A DNA stretch of 7,144 nt from Bifidobacteriaceae bacterium (GCA_031278675.1 JAITJY010000278.1:1-7144); one strand, 5' to 3'. Counted from the stretch's first letter, positions 1-6,545 are shown. Translations and numbers: made by a program. The notes: generated from the sequence alone by a model not told the origin.

Positions 1-1138
1 CCCGTGCTTTGTGCAGATCCACCCGACGGCCCTGCCGCTGATGTCGCAATGGCAGTCGAAGAAGACCCTCATGTCGGAGTCGCTGCGCAACGACGGGCGC
101 ATCTGGGCGCCGCGGCAAAAAAACGATGATCGCGACCCGAACGCCATCCCCGAAGAAGAGCGGTTCTATTTCTTGGAGGAGCGTTACCCGGCGTTCGGGA
201 ACCTGGTGCCACGGGACGTGGCATCGCGCAACATCCGGGAACGGATCGACGCGGGCTACGGCGTGGGTCCTTTGCGGAATGCGGTCTACCTGGACTTTGC
301 CACAGGTATCAAACGGCTCGGAGTCAAGCTGATCCGGGAACGTTACTCGAACCTGTTTGACATGTATGAGGAGTTGACCGGCGAAGACCCGTATCAAACC
401 CCGATGCGGATCGCTCCGTCGGTGCACTTCACAATGGGTGGGCTGTGGACCGACTATGACCAGATGTCGGCCATCCCGGGCCTCTTTGTGGGCGGCGAAG
501 CAAGCTGGGCCTACCACGGAGCCAACCGCCTGGGAGCCAACTCCTTGCTTTCGGGCTGCGTTGACGGCTGGTTCACGCTGCCCTATTCGGTACCCAACTA
601 CTTGGCGGGCCTCTTGGGCAAGGCCCCTCTGGATCCGTCAGATCCGGTGGTCACCCAGACCATGAAAGATGTCGAAGCTGGAATTGAGCGGCTGTTAGCC
701 AACAAAGGCACCCACGGTCCTGATCATTTCCACGAAAAGCTCGGCGTAATCATGGACCGGTACGCCTCCGTATCGCGTGATCCAGAGGGGCTGACCAAAG
801 CGATCGGGCTGATCCGCGAACTGCGGGAAGAGTTCTGGCGCGAGATCAGGGTGGTCGGCGCGGGCGACCGGCTGAACCAGGAACTGGAGACCGCAGGACG
901 GGTCGCTGACTATCTTGAACTGGCGGAGTTGTTGTGCATCGATGCTTTAGACCGTGATGAGTCGGCCGGCGCGCATTTTAGGACAGACCATGAAATCGAC
1001 GGCGAAGCGAAACGCGACGACGAAGATTGGTGTTTCTGTTCCGCCTGGGAATATCCGGGTAAGAGCGGCAAACACATCCGCAATTTTGAACTGTTGACCT
1101 TCCGGGCGGTGCCCTTGCAGCAAAGGAACTACAAGTGA
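1..1138 (+). CDS. sdhA: Succinate dehydrogenase/fumarate reductase flavoprotein subunit, 5'-truncated by the window edge
   Basis: This is the catalytic FAD subunit of complex II, which oxidises succinate to fumarate on the cytoplasmic face of the membrane and passes electrons to SdhB. The reading frame is already open at base 2 (Pro-Cys-Phe, then the GTG at 11 read as Val), so that GTG is an internal codon. About 378 residues are visible; family members run to roughly 600-680, so a little under half is missing. Counting from the Val at 11, active-site landmarks are the His of QIHPTALP (4), the Arg of VPRDVASR (68), the His of RIAPSVHF (139), and His and Arg of HGANRLGANSL (169, 173), which also closes the FAD site. 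The C-terminal helical domain ends in QQRNYK. The stop overlaps the sdhB GTG by four bases (1135-1138), indicating translational coupling. No frameshift is seen. Identification is very secure; whether it runs mainly as SDH or fumarate reductase cannot be told from sequence. Confidence 0.96.
   Translation, partial: PCFVQIHPTALPLMSQWQSKKTLMSESLRNDGRIWAPRQKNDDRDPNAIPEEERFYFLEERYPAFGNLVPRDVASRNIRERIDAGYGVGPLRNAVYLDFATGIKRLGVKLIRERYSNLFDMYEELTGEDPYQTPMRIAPSVHFTMGGLWTDYDQMSAIPGLFVGGEASWAYHGANRLGANSLLSGCVDGWFTLPYSVPNYLAGLLGKAPLDPSDPVVTQTMKDVEAGIERLLANKGTHGPDHFHEKLGVIMDRYASVSRDPEGLTKAIGLIRELREEFWREIRVVGAGDRLNQELETAGRVADYLELAELLCIDALDRDESAGAHFRTDHEIDGEAKRDDEDWCFCSAWEYPGKSGKHIRNFELLTFRAVPLQQRNYK
1122..1128 (+). 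promoter_or_regulatory. Shine-Dalgarno of sdhB, inside the end of sdhA
   Basis: AAAGGAA lies six bases before the GTG at 1135. It supports that start, which shares GTGA with the sdhA stop. The site is therefore read by ribosomes finishing sdhA. Confidence 0.75.
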
Positions 1139-1884
1139 GACTGATCCTAGAAGTTTGGCGCCAGGACGGCCCTGCGGCCGAGGGGCGCTTCGAGACCCAC
1201 GAGATCACGGATGCCACCCCCGAGATGTCCCTGTTGGAGTTGCTGGACCGCCTCAACCACGAGTTGGCGGACCGGGACATTGATCCGGTCGCTTTCGAGT
1301 CCGATTGCCGCGAGGGCATTTGCGGTACTTGCGGCGTAGATGTCAACGGCGTGCCGCACGGCTCCGAGGACAACGTTCCCGCCTGTGGCCAGCACGCTCG
1401 CAGCTTCAGCGACGGCCAGACGGTCCGGTTTGCGCCGTTCCGCGCGAAGGCCTTCCCGGTGTTGCGTGACCTGATCGTGGACCGTACGGGCCTCGACCGG
1501 ATCATCCAGGCGGGTGGCACGGTCGCGGTGGACGCGGGGACGGCACCGGACGCGGACACGCTTCAAGTGACGCACGATGCCGCCGAGCGGGCCCTCGATT
1601 TTGCCGCCTGTATCGGTTGTGGCGCTTGTGTATCGGCTTGCCCCAACGGTGCGGCGTACTTGTTCACGGGCGCGAAGCTGGCCCACTTGGCGTTGATCCC
1701 GCACGGCAGGCAAGAGCGCGCGAAGCGCGCCCGTTCAATGGTGGCGCAGATGGAGCATGAGTTTGGCCCCTGCTCCCAGATCGGCGAATGCGCGCTGGCT
1801 TGCCCGGCGGAGATTCCGTTGACTGCGGTCGCGACCATTAACCGTGAACGCATCCGGGCCGCACTGCGGCGTAAGGCGAATTGA
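1135..1884 (+). CDS. sdhB: Succinate dehydrogenase/fumarate reductase iron-sulfur subunit
   Basis: The 249-residue electron-transfer subunit carries electrons from the SdhA flavin to quinone through three iron-sulfur clusters. The N-terminal ferredoxin-like domain (about 1-105) holds the [2Fe-2S] ligands Cys58, 63, 66 and 84 in DCREGICGTCG...PACGQ. The C-terminal domain has Cys159, 162, 165 and 169 (CIGCGACVSACP), then Cys213, 219 and 223 (GPCSQIGECALACP), giving the usual [4Fe-4S] and [3Fe-4S] sets. The wording WRQDGPAAEGRFE...APDADTL...GAKLAHL is close to corynebacterial SdhB as I remember it, the type that pairs with a single diheme SdhC and menaquinone. The GTG start overlaps the sdhA stop and has its own Shine-Dalgarno. 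No sdhC or sdhD follows; the anchor gene is expected upstream, as in sdhCAB operons. The gene ends 39 bases before the PBP gene; only a weak 4-bp hairpin (1887-1897) is visible there. Confidence 0.96.
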   Translation: MRLILEVWRQDGPAAEGRFETHEITDATPEMSLLELLDRLNHELADRDIDPVAFESDCREGICGTCGVDVNGVPHGSEDNVPACGQHARSFSDGQTVRFAPFRAKAFPVLRDLIVDRTGLDRIIQAGGTVAVDAGTAPDADTLQVTHDAAERALDFAACIGCGACVSACPNGAAYLFTGAKLAHLALIPHGRQERAKRARSMVAQMEHEFGPCSQIGECALACPAEIPLTAVATINRERIRAALRRKAN

Positions 1885-1910
1885 TGAGGCGGCGCCTGGG
1901 GTAGGTCCCG

Positions 1911-1916
1911 TAAGCT
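1911..1916 (+). promoter_or_regulatory. Putative -10 box for a leaderless PBP transcript
   Basis: TAAGCT fits the TANNNT -10 consensus and is followed by seven bases and then the GTG at 1924. Transcription would start at or within a base of the start codon. No Shine-Dalgarno is present before that GTG. No convincing -35 is seen at 16-19 bases. The call rests on spacing and on the same arrangement at other genes in the window. Confidence 0.45.
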
Positions 1917-1923
1917 TGGGTGC

Positions 1924-4287
1924 GTGAAGCGTGCAGGGCGGATTCTAAGCAAGAGCGGCAAGCTGTTGGCTGGGACCATCGCGTTTGTTGTGGTCTCGGT
2001 GACGTGCGGGATCCTCGGGTCGGTCTTGTTGTTGCCGCTGGCGACGGTGGGTTCAGCGGTGGCGGATACGGGCCGGACTGTGGTTGACCAGGTCGATGAC
2101 GACCTGGAAATGCCGCGACTATCGGAAAAGTCCTACTTGTTGGCGTCCGACGGGACCTTGCTGACTTCGTTTTATTCACAAAACCGTGTGGTGGTGAGCT
2201 TAGAGCAGATCTCGCAGCACATGCAGGACGCGGTGGTGGCGTTGGAAGACAGGCGGTTCTGGGAACATTCGGGGGTTGATGTGCTAGGCATGGCCCGGGC
2301 CTTTATTCACAACAGCGCCCAGGACGGGTCCACTCAGGGCGCATCGACTTTGACGCAGCAGTTCGTCAAGAACTCGCTGATCCAAGAAGCAATGGCGGCG
2401 GGCGACCGGGCGGCCGCCGACGCGGCCATCGACAAGAGCTATGTGCGTAAACTCAAGGAAGCCAAGATGGCGGTGTCCTTGGAACGGAAGTATTCGAAGA
2501 AGGAAGTTCTTGAGGGCTATTTGAATATTGCCCAGTTTGGGCCATCACAATATGGCGTAGAAGCGGCCTCTCTCTACTACTTCGGGATTCATGCCGCTGA
2601 GTTGTCGATTGTGCAGGCCGCGACCATTGCTGCGACCACGCAAAGCCCGAACAACTTGGATCCGGTGAACTATCCGGCGGAAAACCAGTCCCGGCGTGAC
2701 ACGGCGCTGGCAGCGATGGCTCGGGAGGGCTACATCTCTCAAGCCGAATACGATGAGGCAGTGGCACAACAGGTGGCTGACACACTCAACGTGACCCCGA
2801 CCGAGGGTGGCTGTGAGGCAGCTGATCCGCAGTTCCATGCGGGTTTTTTCTGTGACTATGTGGTGCGTGAGATTCTCAACTCCGAAGCTTTTGGGGCTGA
2901 TGCGGCAGAACGTGAAGCGCTGCTGGAGGGCGGCGGCCTGACCATCACCACCACGCTGGATGTCTCAGCGCAGGCTTATGCTTGGGAAGCGGTCAACGCG
3001 CAGGTCCCATACGATGACGAGAGCGGCGTTGGCCATGCCCTGACCGCCGTGGAGCCGGGCACAGGACGCATCCGGGCCATGGCCCAAAACCGCTGGTATA
3101 AGTCGGGGACCACCGATGACCCGAACTACACCTCAGTTAATTACAACGTGGACCAACCTTATGGCGGGTCGATGGGCTTCCAGCCCGGATCAACGTTCAA
3201 GCCGTTTATTCTTGCCGCCTGGTTGGAGGCGGGGCATTCCTTGAATGAACCGTTTGACGGCTCGAAGACCACCTACAGCCCCGGTTATTTCAAGGCGAGT
3301 TGCCGCGACGGCGGCCGGGTTGGCGAAGCGAAGGCCTGGACTATTAGGGGCGGCGCCCGCAAGGGCGCCACTGCGTACACGGCCACAGCCGGTTCCTGGA
3401 ACGCATCTTATGCCGCGATGGAATACAAGCTGGACATGTGCGACATCCAGGACCTGTTGAACCGGTTAGGGATTGCACGGGCCGATGGCGCCGAATGGGA
3501 ACTGATCCCATCAATGGTGCTCGGGACCAACCTGGTTTCCCCTCTGACCATGGCGACGGGCTACGCCACGTTCGCCGCAGGCGGCTTGTATTGCGCCGAG
3601 ACCTCGATTGAAGCGGTTACCAAAGCTGACGGCGAAGCCTTGGAACTGCCGGAACGCTCCTGTACTCAGGCGCTTGACCCGGGTGTGGCGGCGGGTGTCA
3701 ATGCCGCGCTGCAGCGGGTGGTCACCAGCGGCACTGGGACCAACGCCGCCCTGACAGACGGCCGGCCGGTGGCCGGCAAGACCGGTACCACCGACAATTC
3801 CCGGGCGGCGTGGTTCTGCGGGTACACCCCGCAACTGGCCACGGCGGTGTGGACCGGCTATCCGGGTGAACAAAAGATCCTGAGCGGGAAGATCGGCGGG
3901 AAGTGGTATGGCGGCGCCTATGGTGGCGATATTGCCGCGCCGACTTTCAAGAAGTTCATGTCTTGGGTCATGGACGGCAAGGAAAAGATCGGCTTCGACC
4001 GACCGCCGGTTGACATTGAGCGCGGCAAGATGAGGCCCATCCCGAACGTGATGGGCCGCGACCTCGACAGTGCTATCAAGCAGCTCGAAGAGGCCGGGTT
4101 CCAGGTTGTGACGGGCGATGGCGCCTATTCCGACACGGTTAGCGCAGGCACGGTGCTGGAGCAATCCCCCACCGGCAGCGCCTACCCCGGCACCACCATC
4201 ACCTTGACGCTGTCGCTGGGGCCGGCGCCCGCTCCACCACCAGAACCAACGCCAACTCCACCGCCGGAGGCGATCCCCCGCGAGTAG
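1924..4287 (+). CDS. Class A penicillin-binding protein (GT51 glycosyltransferase + transpeptidase) with C-terminal PASTA domain
   Basis: A bifunctional peptidoglycan synthase of 787 residues that polymerises lipid II and cross-links the stems outside the membrane. A short basic tail (KRAGRILSKSGK) precedes a membrane anchor at about 14-45. The GT51 domain (about 75-250) has catalytic Glu108 in LEDRRFWEHSGVD, QGASTLTQQFVKN (138-150) and RKYSKKEVLEGYLN (188-201). The transpeptidase domain (about 365-680) has the SxxK nucleophile S423-TF-K426, SxN as S491-W-N493, and K619-T-G-T622. One PASTA domain follows (about 703-767), then a proline-rich tail ending PPPEAIPRE. Extracytoplasmic cysteines C297/C310, C460/C506 and C557/C580 could form disulfides; that pairing is inferred. 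The architecture matches mycobacterial PonA2-type enzymes, but orthology is not proven, so no symbol is given. The GTG at 1924 is the only start that keeps the whole anchor; it lacks a Shine-Dalgarno and fits leaderless initiation. The gene converges on the aldolase gene. Confidence 0.95.
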   Translation: MKRAGRILSKSGKLLAGTIAFVVVSVTCGILGSVLLLPLATVGSAVADTGRTVVDQVDDDLEMPRLSEKSYLLASDGTLLTSFYSQNRVVVSLEQISQHMQDAVVALEDRRFWEHSGVDVLGMARAFIHNSAQDGSTQGASTLTQQFVKNSLIQEAMAAGDRAAADAAIDKSYVRKLKEAKMAVSLERKYSKKEVLEGYLNIAQFGPSQYGVEAASLYYFGIHAAELSIVQAATIAATTQSPNNLDPVNYPAENQSRRDTALAAMAREGYISQAEYDEAVAQQVADTLNVTPTEGGCEAADPQFHAGFFCDYVVREILNSEAFGADAAEREALLEGGGLTITTTLDVSAQAYAWEAVNAQVPYDDESGVGHALTAVEPGTGRIRAMAQNRWYKSGTTDDPNYTSVNYNVDQPYGGSMGFQPGSTFKPFILAAWLEAGHSLNEPFDGSKTTYSPGYFKASCRDGGRVGEAKAWTIRGGARKGATAYTATAGSWNASYAAMEYKLDMCDIQDLLNRLGIARADGAEWELIPSMVLGTNLVSPLTMATGYATFAAGGLYCAETSIEAVTKADGEALELPERSCTQALDPGVAAGVNAALQRVVTSGTGTNAALTDGRPVAGKTGTTDNSRAAWFCGYTPQLATAVWTGYPGEQKILSGKIGGKWYGGAYGGDIAAPTFKKFMSWVMDGKEKIGFDRPPVDIERGKMRPIPNVMGRDLDSAIKQLEEAGFQVVTGDGAYSDTVSAGTVLEQSPTGSAYPGTTITLTLSLGPAPAPPPEPTPTPPPEAIPRE

Positions 4288-4329
4288 CGGGCGCTCGCGC
4301 CCAACCGGTGGGCTTCGCGCACGCCCGCG
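4288..4329 (+). repeat. REP-like unit, left copy, starting right after the PBP stop
   Basis: Aligned without gaps to the reverse complement of 4410-4451, this 42-base stretch matches at 31 positions. Shared words are CGCTCGCG (4292-4299) and GCTTCGCGC (4312-4320), the latter inside a 16-base segment (4308-4323) with 14 matches. The unit holds two successive small hairpins. Both copies begin at the base after a TAG stop. It resembles one half of a bacterial interspersed mosaic (BIME-like) element; that class is inferred from structure, not from a family I recognise. Confidence 0.6.
4289..4302 (+). terminator. Hairpin directly after the PBP stop, possible terminator
   Basis: GGGCG, loop CTCG, CGCCC form a 5-bp all-GC stem beginning two bases after the TAG. 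There is no T-tract, so a classical intrinsic terminator is not shown, although T-poor terminators are reported in actinobacteria. It is the first hairpin of the left REP-like unit. Confidence 0.4.
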
Positions 4330-4340
4330 CCCGCGCCCGC
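4323..4340. repeat. Three tandem GCCCGC hexamers
   Basis: GCCCGC occurs three times head to tail in the convergent spacer. The tract is short enough to be slippage-prone low-complexity sequence. No function is proposed. Confidence 0.6.
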
Positions 4341-4343
4341 CAC

Positions 4344-4385
4344 CTGGCCGCGCCCCGGCCCGGCCGCTAGCTCCGGGGCGGCCAG
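4344..4385. terminator. Long GC-rich inverted repeat at the centre of the convergent spacer, possible bidirectional terminator
   Basis: The left arm CTGGCCG-CG-CCCCGG (4344-4358) pairs with CCGGGGCGGCCAG (4373-4385): 13 base pairs broken by a two-base bulge on the left, with a 14-base loop. It is the strongest stem I found in the window and sits between two genes that end facing each other, so it could stop transcription from both sides. It lacks a T-tract on either strand. Alternatively it is the core of the surrounding palindromic repeat. Confidence 0.5.
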
Positions 4386-4409
4386 ACCTCCGCCTTGCCA
4401 GCCACCACC

Positions 4410-4451
4410 CGCGACCGCGCGCGAAGCGCACAGCTCAGACGCGAGCGTCCA
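4410..4451 (-). repeat. REP-like unit, right copy, starting right after the aldolase stop
   Basis: Read on the minus strand, this is the partner of 4288-4329 (31 of 42 positions identical, no gaps). It begins at the first base after the aldolase TAG. Its hairpins are GACG-CTCG-CGTC and, further on, GTGCGC-TTC-GCGCGC, where the left copy has a mismatch. Several of the eleven differences from the left copy are transitions, and the first stem stays paired in both copies. Confidence 0.6.
4436..4451 (-). terminator. Hairpin directly after the aldolase stop, possible terminator
   Basis: On the minus strand the bases after TAG read TGGACG, loop CTCG, CGTCTG. Four Watson-Crick pairs extend to six with two G-U pairs. 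The loop and the closing pairs equal those of the hairpin after the PBP gene. No T-tract follows. Confidence 0.35.
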
Positions 4452-5504
4452 CTAACCCACCTTCTTAGTTACCTCGTTGATCAGCATGATTGCCGTGGTT
4501 AGGCCCGCCATGTCGATGTCGCGGTGGAGTACTAGGCGGACGGCATCGCCCATCAAGAGGCACCCGATCCCGGCGCTCCGCCACGCCGCCCAAATATCCC
4601 CGGCCGAAGCGTCGGAGCCTGGCGGTGGCCGCACCATCAGGATGTTCGTGGCTGGGTCGGGGCAGTCCAACCCCTCTTGGCGGATCGCGCGCGCCAATGT
4701 GGTGGCGCGCTGGCGATCCTCGTCGATCCGGGGGAGCTCTTGGTCCAGGGCCACCAACGCCGCCGCAGCCAGCACGCCGGACTGGCGCATCCCGCCGCCT
4801 AGCGCCTTGCGCCACCGCCAGGCGCGGCCAATGAACTCTTTGGAACCGAGCAGCATTGAGCCGACCGGCGCACCGAGCCCTTTCGAGAAGCAAACGGTCA
4901 GGGAATCGGGCTGCCCGGCGGCATCGTGCGGCGTAATGTCTTGAGCTGCGGCGGCGTGCCAAATCCGGGCCCCGTCGAGGTGGACGGGCCAACCGGCTGC
5001 GTGGGCGGAATCGACCAAGTTGGTCATGGCGTGTCGCGGGATGATCTGACCGCCGGCCTGGTTGTGGGTGTTTTCTAAGCAGACCAGCGTGGTGCGCAGG
5101 TCGTAGTAGTGGCCGGCCCGCGGTTCTATTGCGGCTAGGGCGCGGATGTCGGCAGGAGAGGGGCAGCCGGGTCCGTCGCTCCACGGCAATTCGCCGGGTA
5201 TGCCGCCGGCCAGCCACGATGCCGTGCCAAGCTCATGGGTCAAAATGTGGGCTCCGCGGACGGCATAAAACCTTTCGCCGCGGCCCAGGTGTGTCATCAG
5301 CGCCACCAGGTTCGACATTGAGCCAGATGGCATGAACAAACCGGCTGGCTGGCCGAGCATGGTGGCCGTGACCGCCTCCAGGCGTTCGACCGTCGGGTCG
5401 CGGTCTATGACATCGTCGCCGACGTGGGCCCGCGCCATGGCTTCTCGCATGGCCGGGGAGGGTTTGGTGACCGTGTCGGAACGCAGATCAACTTGGATTT
5501 CCAT
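4452..5504 (-). CDS. ltaE: Low-specificity L-threonine aldolase (PLP-dependent, beta-eliminating lyase family)
   Basis: The enzyme cleaves L-threonine or L-allo-threonine to glycine and acetaldehyde in the cytosol, feeding glycine and one-carbon metabolism. The 350-residue length is normal for this fold-type I family. The N-terminus IQVDLRSDTVTKPSPAM is the family signature. H90 in AHILTHE is in the position of the His that stacks on the cofactor; HLDGAR (175-180) supplies Asp177 and Arg180; Lys208 in CFSKGLGAPVGS is the Schiff-base lysine; GGGMRQ (237-241) and Arg323 in VRLVLH complete the site. The ATG at 5504 lies four codons before the conserved VDLRSDT, so no other start is likely. GGAG sits only one base before that ATG, too close for a normal Shine-Dalgarno, and TATAAC lies six bases before it, suggesting a leaderless message. 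The gene is alone on its strand. Allo-threonine preference, or activity on another beta-hydroxy amino acid, cannot be excluded. Confidence 0.93.
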   Translation of the reverse strand: MEIQVDLRSDTVTKPSPAMREAMARAHVGDDVIDRDPTVERLEAVTATMLGQPAGLFMPSGSMSNLVALMTHLGRGERFYAVRGAHILTHELGTASWLAGGIPGELPWSDGPGCPSPADIRALAAIEPRAGHYYDLRTTLVCLENTHNQAGGQIIPRHAMTNLVDSAHAAGWPVHLDGARIWHAAAAQDITPHDAAGQPDSLTVCFSKGLGAPVGSMLLGSKEFIGRAWRWRKALGGGMRQSGVLAAAALVALDQELPRIDEDRQRATTLARAIRQEGLDCPDPATNILMVRPPPGSDASAGDIWAAWRSAGIGCLLMGDAVRLVLHRDIDMAGLTTAIMLINEVTKKVG

Positions 5505-5510
5505 GCTCCA

Positions 5511-5516
5511 GTTATA
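5511..5516 (-). promoter_or_regulatory. Putative -10 box for leaderless ltaE
   Basis: On the minus strand TATAAC is followed by TGGAGC and then the ATG, which puts the predicted transcription start on the start codon. No good -35 is visible 16-19 bases upstream. Confidence 0.5.
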
Positions 5517-5567
5517 CCGCTGGCGATATTCCGCCCAGGGGAGGAAACACCGAACCTGTGGATTCCG

Positions 5568-5573
5568 TAGGAT
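5568..5573 (+). promoter_or_regulatory. Putative -10 box for the ParB-like/LytR_C operon
   Basis: TAGGAT matches TANNNT and is followed by eight bases and the GTG at 5582. If it is a -10, the GTG at 5558 lies upstream of the transcript and 5582 is the start. The same bases contain AGGA nine bases before the GTG, so they could instead be a Shine-Dalgarno on a longer message. Confidence 0.45.
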
Positions 5574-5581
5574 TACCCCTT

Positions 5582-5923
5582 GTGATCTTCAAAGCGATCG
5601 CCGATGGCAGGCCCTACCCTGACCACGGCTTCGCCACGTCGCGCCAGTGGGCGCGCGTGCCTCCGCGCCAGGTCAGGCTGGCCGAACTGGTGACCACGAA
5701 ATCAACCCTGGACCTGGCCAGCCTCCTGGCCGAAGACTCGACATTCTACGGCGACTTGTTCGCGCATGTGGTCTATTGGCGCGGCGAATACTACCTGGAG
5801 GATGGTTTGCACCGCGCGGTCCGCGCGGCATTGCGGGGCCGGGGAACCCTCCACGCCCGAGTGGCGAACTTAGACGAGTTGTTGGCTTCGCGCGAACAGG
5901 GGAGCGCGGATGAGGCAACGTAG
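5582..5923 (+). CDS. Small ParB-like protein of the actinobacterial 'VapB-family antitoxin' type
   Basis: A 113-residue soluble protein with no signal peptide or membrane segment. The sequence MIFKAIADGRPYPDHG, then VPPRQVRLAELVTTKSTLD (27-45), LLAEDSTFYGDLFAHVVYWRGEYYLEDGLHRAVRAAL (48-84), is a pattern I recall from actinobacterial proteins labelled VapB-family antitoxin and found beside LytR_C genes. YLEDGLHRAVRAA resembles the DGxHRxxAA nucleotide-binding box of ParB/sulfiredoxin-fold proteins; that link is my inference. A GTG at 5558 would add eight residues (MDSVGLPL). I prefer 5582 because the recalled relatives start at MIFKA and because of the -10-like TAGGAT. The 3' end overlaps the next gene by 14 bases, so the two are co-translated. 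No PIN-domain toxin gene is adjacent, so a toxin-antitoxin role is not supported here. Actual function unknown. Confidence 0.82.
   Translation: MIFKAIADGRPYPDHGFATSRQWARVPPRQVRLAELVTTKSTLDLASLLAEDSTFYGDLFAHVVYWRGEYYLEDGLHRAVRAALRGRGTLHARVANLDELLASREQGSADEAT
5898..5904 (+). promoter_or_regulatory. Shine-Dalgarno of the LytR_C gene
   Basis: AGGGGAG lies five bases before the ATG at 5910, inside the end of the preceding gene. It fixes that start and indicates coupled translation. Confidence 0.7.
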
Positions 5924-6545
5924 CGCGGTGCAGAAGCGGCGTCTGCACCTGTTGTGGCGGCAGACGGCGCTCTACGGCACACTGATCGCTGGACTGCTGT
6001 TTGTGCTGGTCATGGCGTGGGGTATGTGGCGCGGCGATCTGGCCCCCGTGTTCGATGCCGAATTCAAGGTTGTACCAACCGAGGCGGCTGAGGTGTTGGC
6101 GATCCCTTGTCCGGTTGAACCGGCGACCGAGCATCCCCAGCCGTCGGGTGTGGTGGTCCGGGTCCTGAACGGGTCCGGCCGGACGGGGTATGCGGCAGCT
6201 GCAGCTACGGCGTTGGCCGCGTACGGGTTCGTCGAGCCGAGTGCCGGCAACGCCGCCAGCTATGACGGGGTGGTCAAATTGGTGACCGGCATCAACGGCG
6301 TCAACGGCGCCTACACGCTGTACCAATACGTGCCGGCCGGCGCAGTCATAGTGCTGGACACACGCGAAGACGCGACGGTCGACTTGATACTGGGTTTGCA
6401 ATATGACGCCATCAAGTCTGTCGATGAGGTCAGTTACGACCCGGCGAGTCCCATCCAAGCGCTTGAGGGCTGCCGGGAGGCGAGCAGTTTGCTGGCTGAG
6501 TTGCCTGCGCCAGCTTCATCGCCGTCTTTATCTCCGGCTGAATGA
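5910..6545 (+). CDS. Membrane-anchored LytR C-terminal domain (LytR_C) protein
   Basis: A 211-residue protein: a basic cytoplasmic tail (MRQRSAVQKRRLHLLWR), one membrane helix at about 19-40, then an extracytoplasmic part. The LytR_C domain spans about 81-168, from VVVRVLNGSGRTGYAAAAATALAAYGF to VPAGAVIVLDTREDATVDLILGLQYD. The 'VLNGSG..G.A' opening and the 'D..A.ILGLQYD' close are typical. The catalytic LCP phosphotransferase domain found in full LytR-CpsA-Psr proteins is absent, so it is not itself a wall-polymer ligase. Cys67 and Cys188 lie outside the membrane on either side of the domain and could form a disulfide. The tail is Ser/Pro-rich (ELPAPASSPSLSPAE). It overlaps the ParB-like gene by 14 bases and has a good Shine-Dalgarno. 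The biochemical function of stand-alone LytR_C proteins is not established to my knowledge; an accessory cell-envelope role is inferred. Confidence 0.88.
   Translation: MRQRSAVQKRRLHLLWRQTALYGTLIAGLLFVLVMAWGMWRGDLAPVFDAEFKVVPTEAAEVLAIPCPVEPATEHPQPSGVVVRVLNGSGRTGYAAAAATALAAYGFVEPSAGNAASYDGVVKLVTGINGVNGAYTLYQYVPAGAVIVLDTREDATVDLILGLQYDAIKSVDEVSYDPASPIQALEGCREASSLLAELPAPASSPSLSPAE

Noticed and set aside
1881..1916. TTGATG at 1881 as -35 for the PBP promoter (and TTGAGG at 6606 for the last gene)
   Set aside because: Both are 24 bases from the -10 candidate, too long for a sigma-70-type spacer. The equal spacing is probably chance.
978..1979. Several minus-strand frames opposite the sdhA end and sdhB
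   Set aside because: sdhB on the plus strand has all eleven cluster cysteines in place; the opposite frames show no domain.
3511..4431. 306-codon open frame on the minus strand
   Set aside because: It lies opposite the PBP gene, is Arg/Gly-rich with no recognisable motif, and conflicts with a gene carrying all GT51, transpeptidase and PASTA signatures. It also runs through the repeat-filled spacer. Shadow frame.
5558..5581. Upstream GTG start for the ParB-like gene, adding eight residues
   Set aside because: GAGG is 13 bases away, too far for a good Shine-Dalgarno, and the added residues do not fit the MIFKA start I recall for relatives. It remains possible if the TAGGAT box is not a promoter.
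5673..6458. 261-codon open frame on the minus strand
   Set aside because: It is antisense to both the ParB-like and LytR_C genes, which have coherent domains and Shine-Dalgarno support; its composition is typical of a high-GC antisense frame.
5582..6545. VapBC toxin-antitoxin system
   Set aside because: The second gene is a membrane-anchored LytR_C protein with no PIN domain, so there is no toxin partner.
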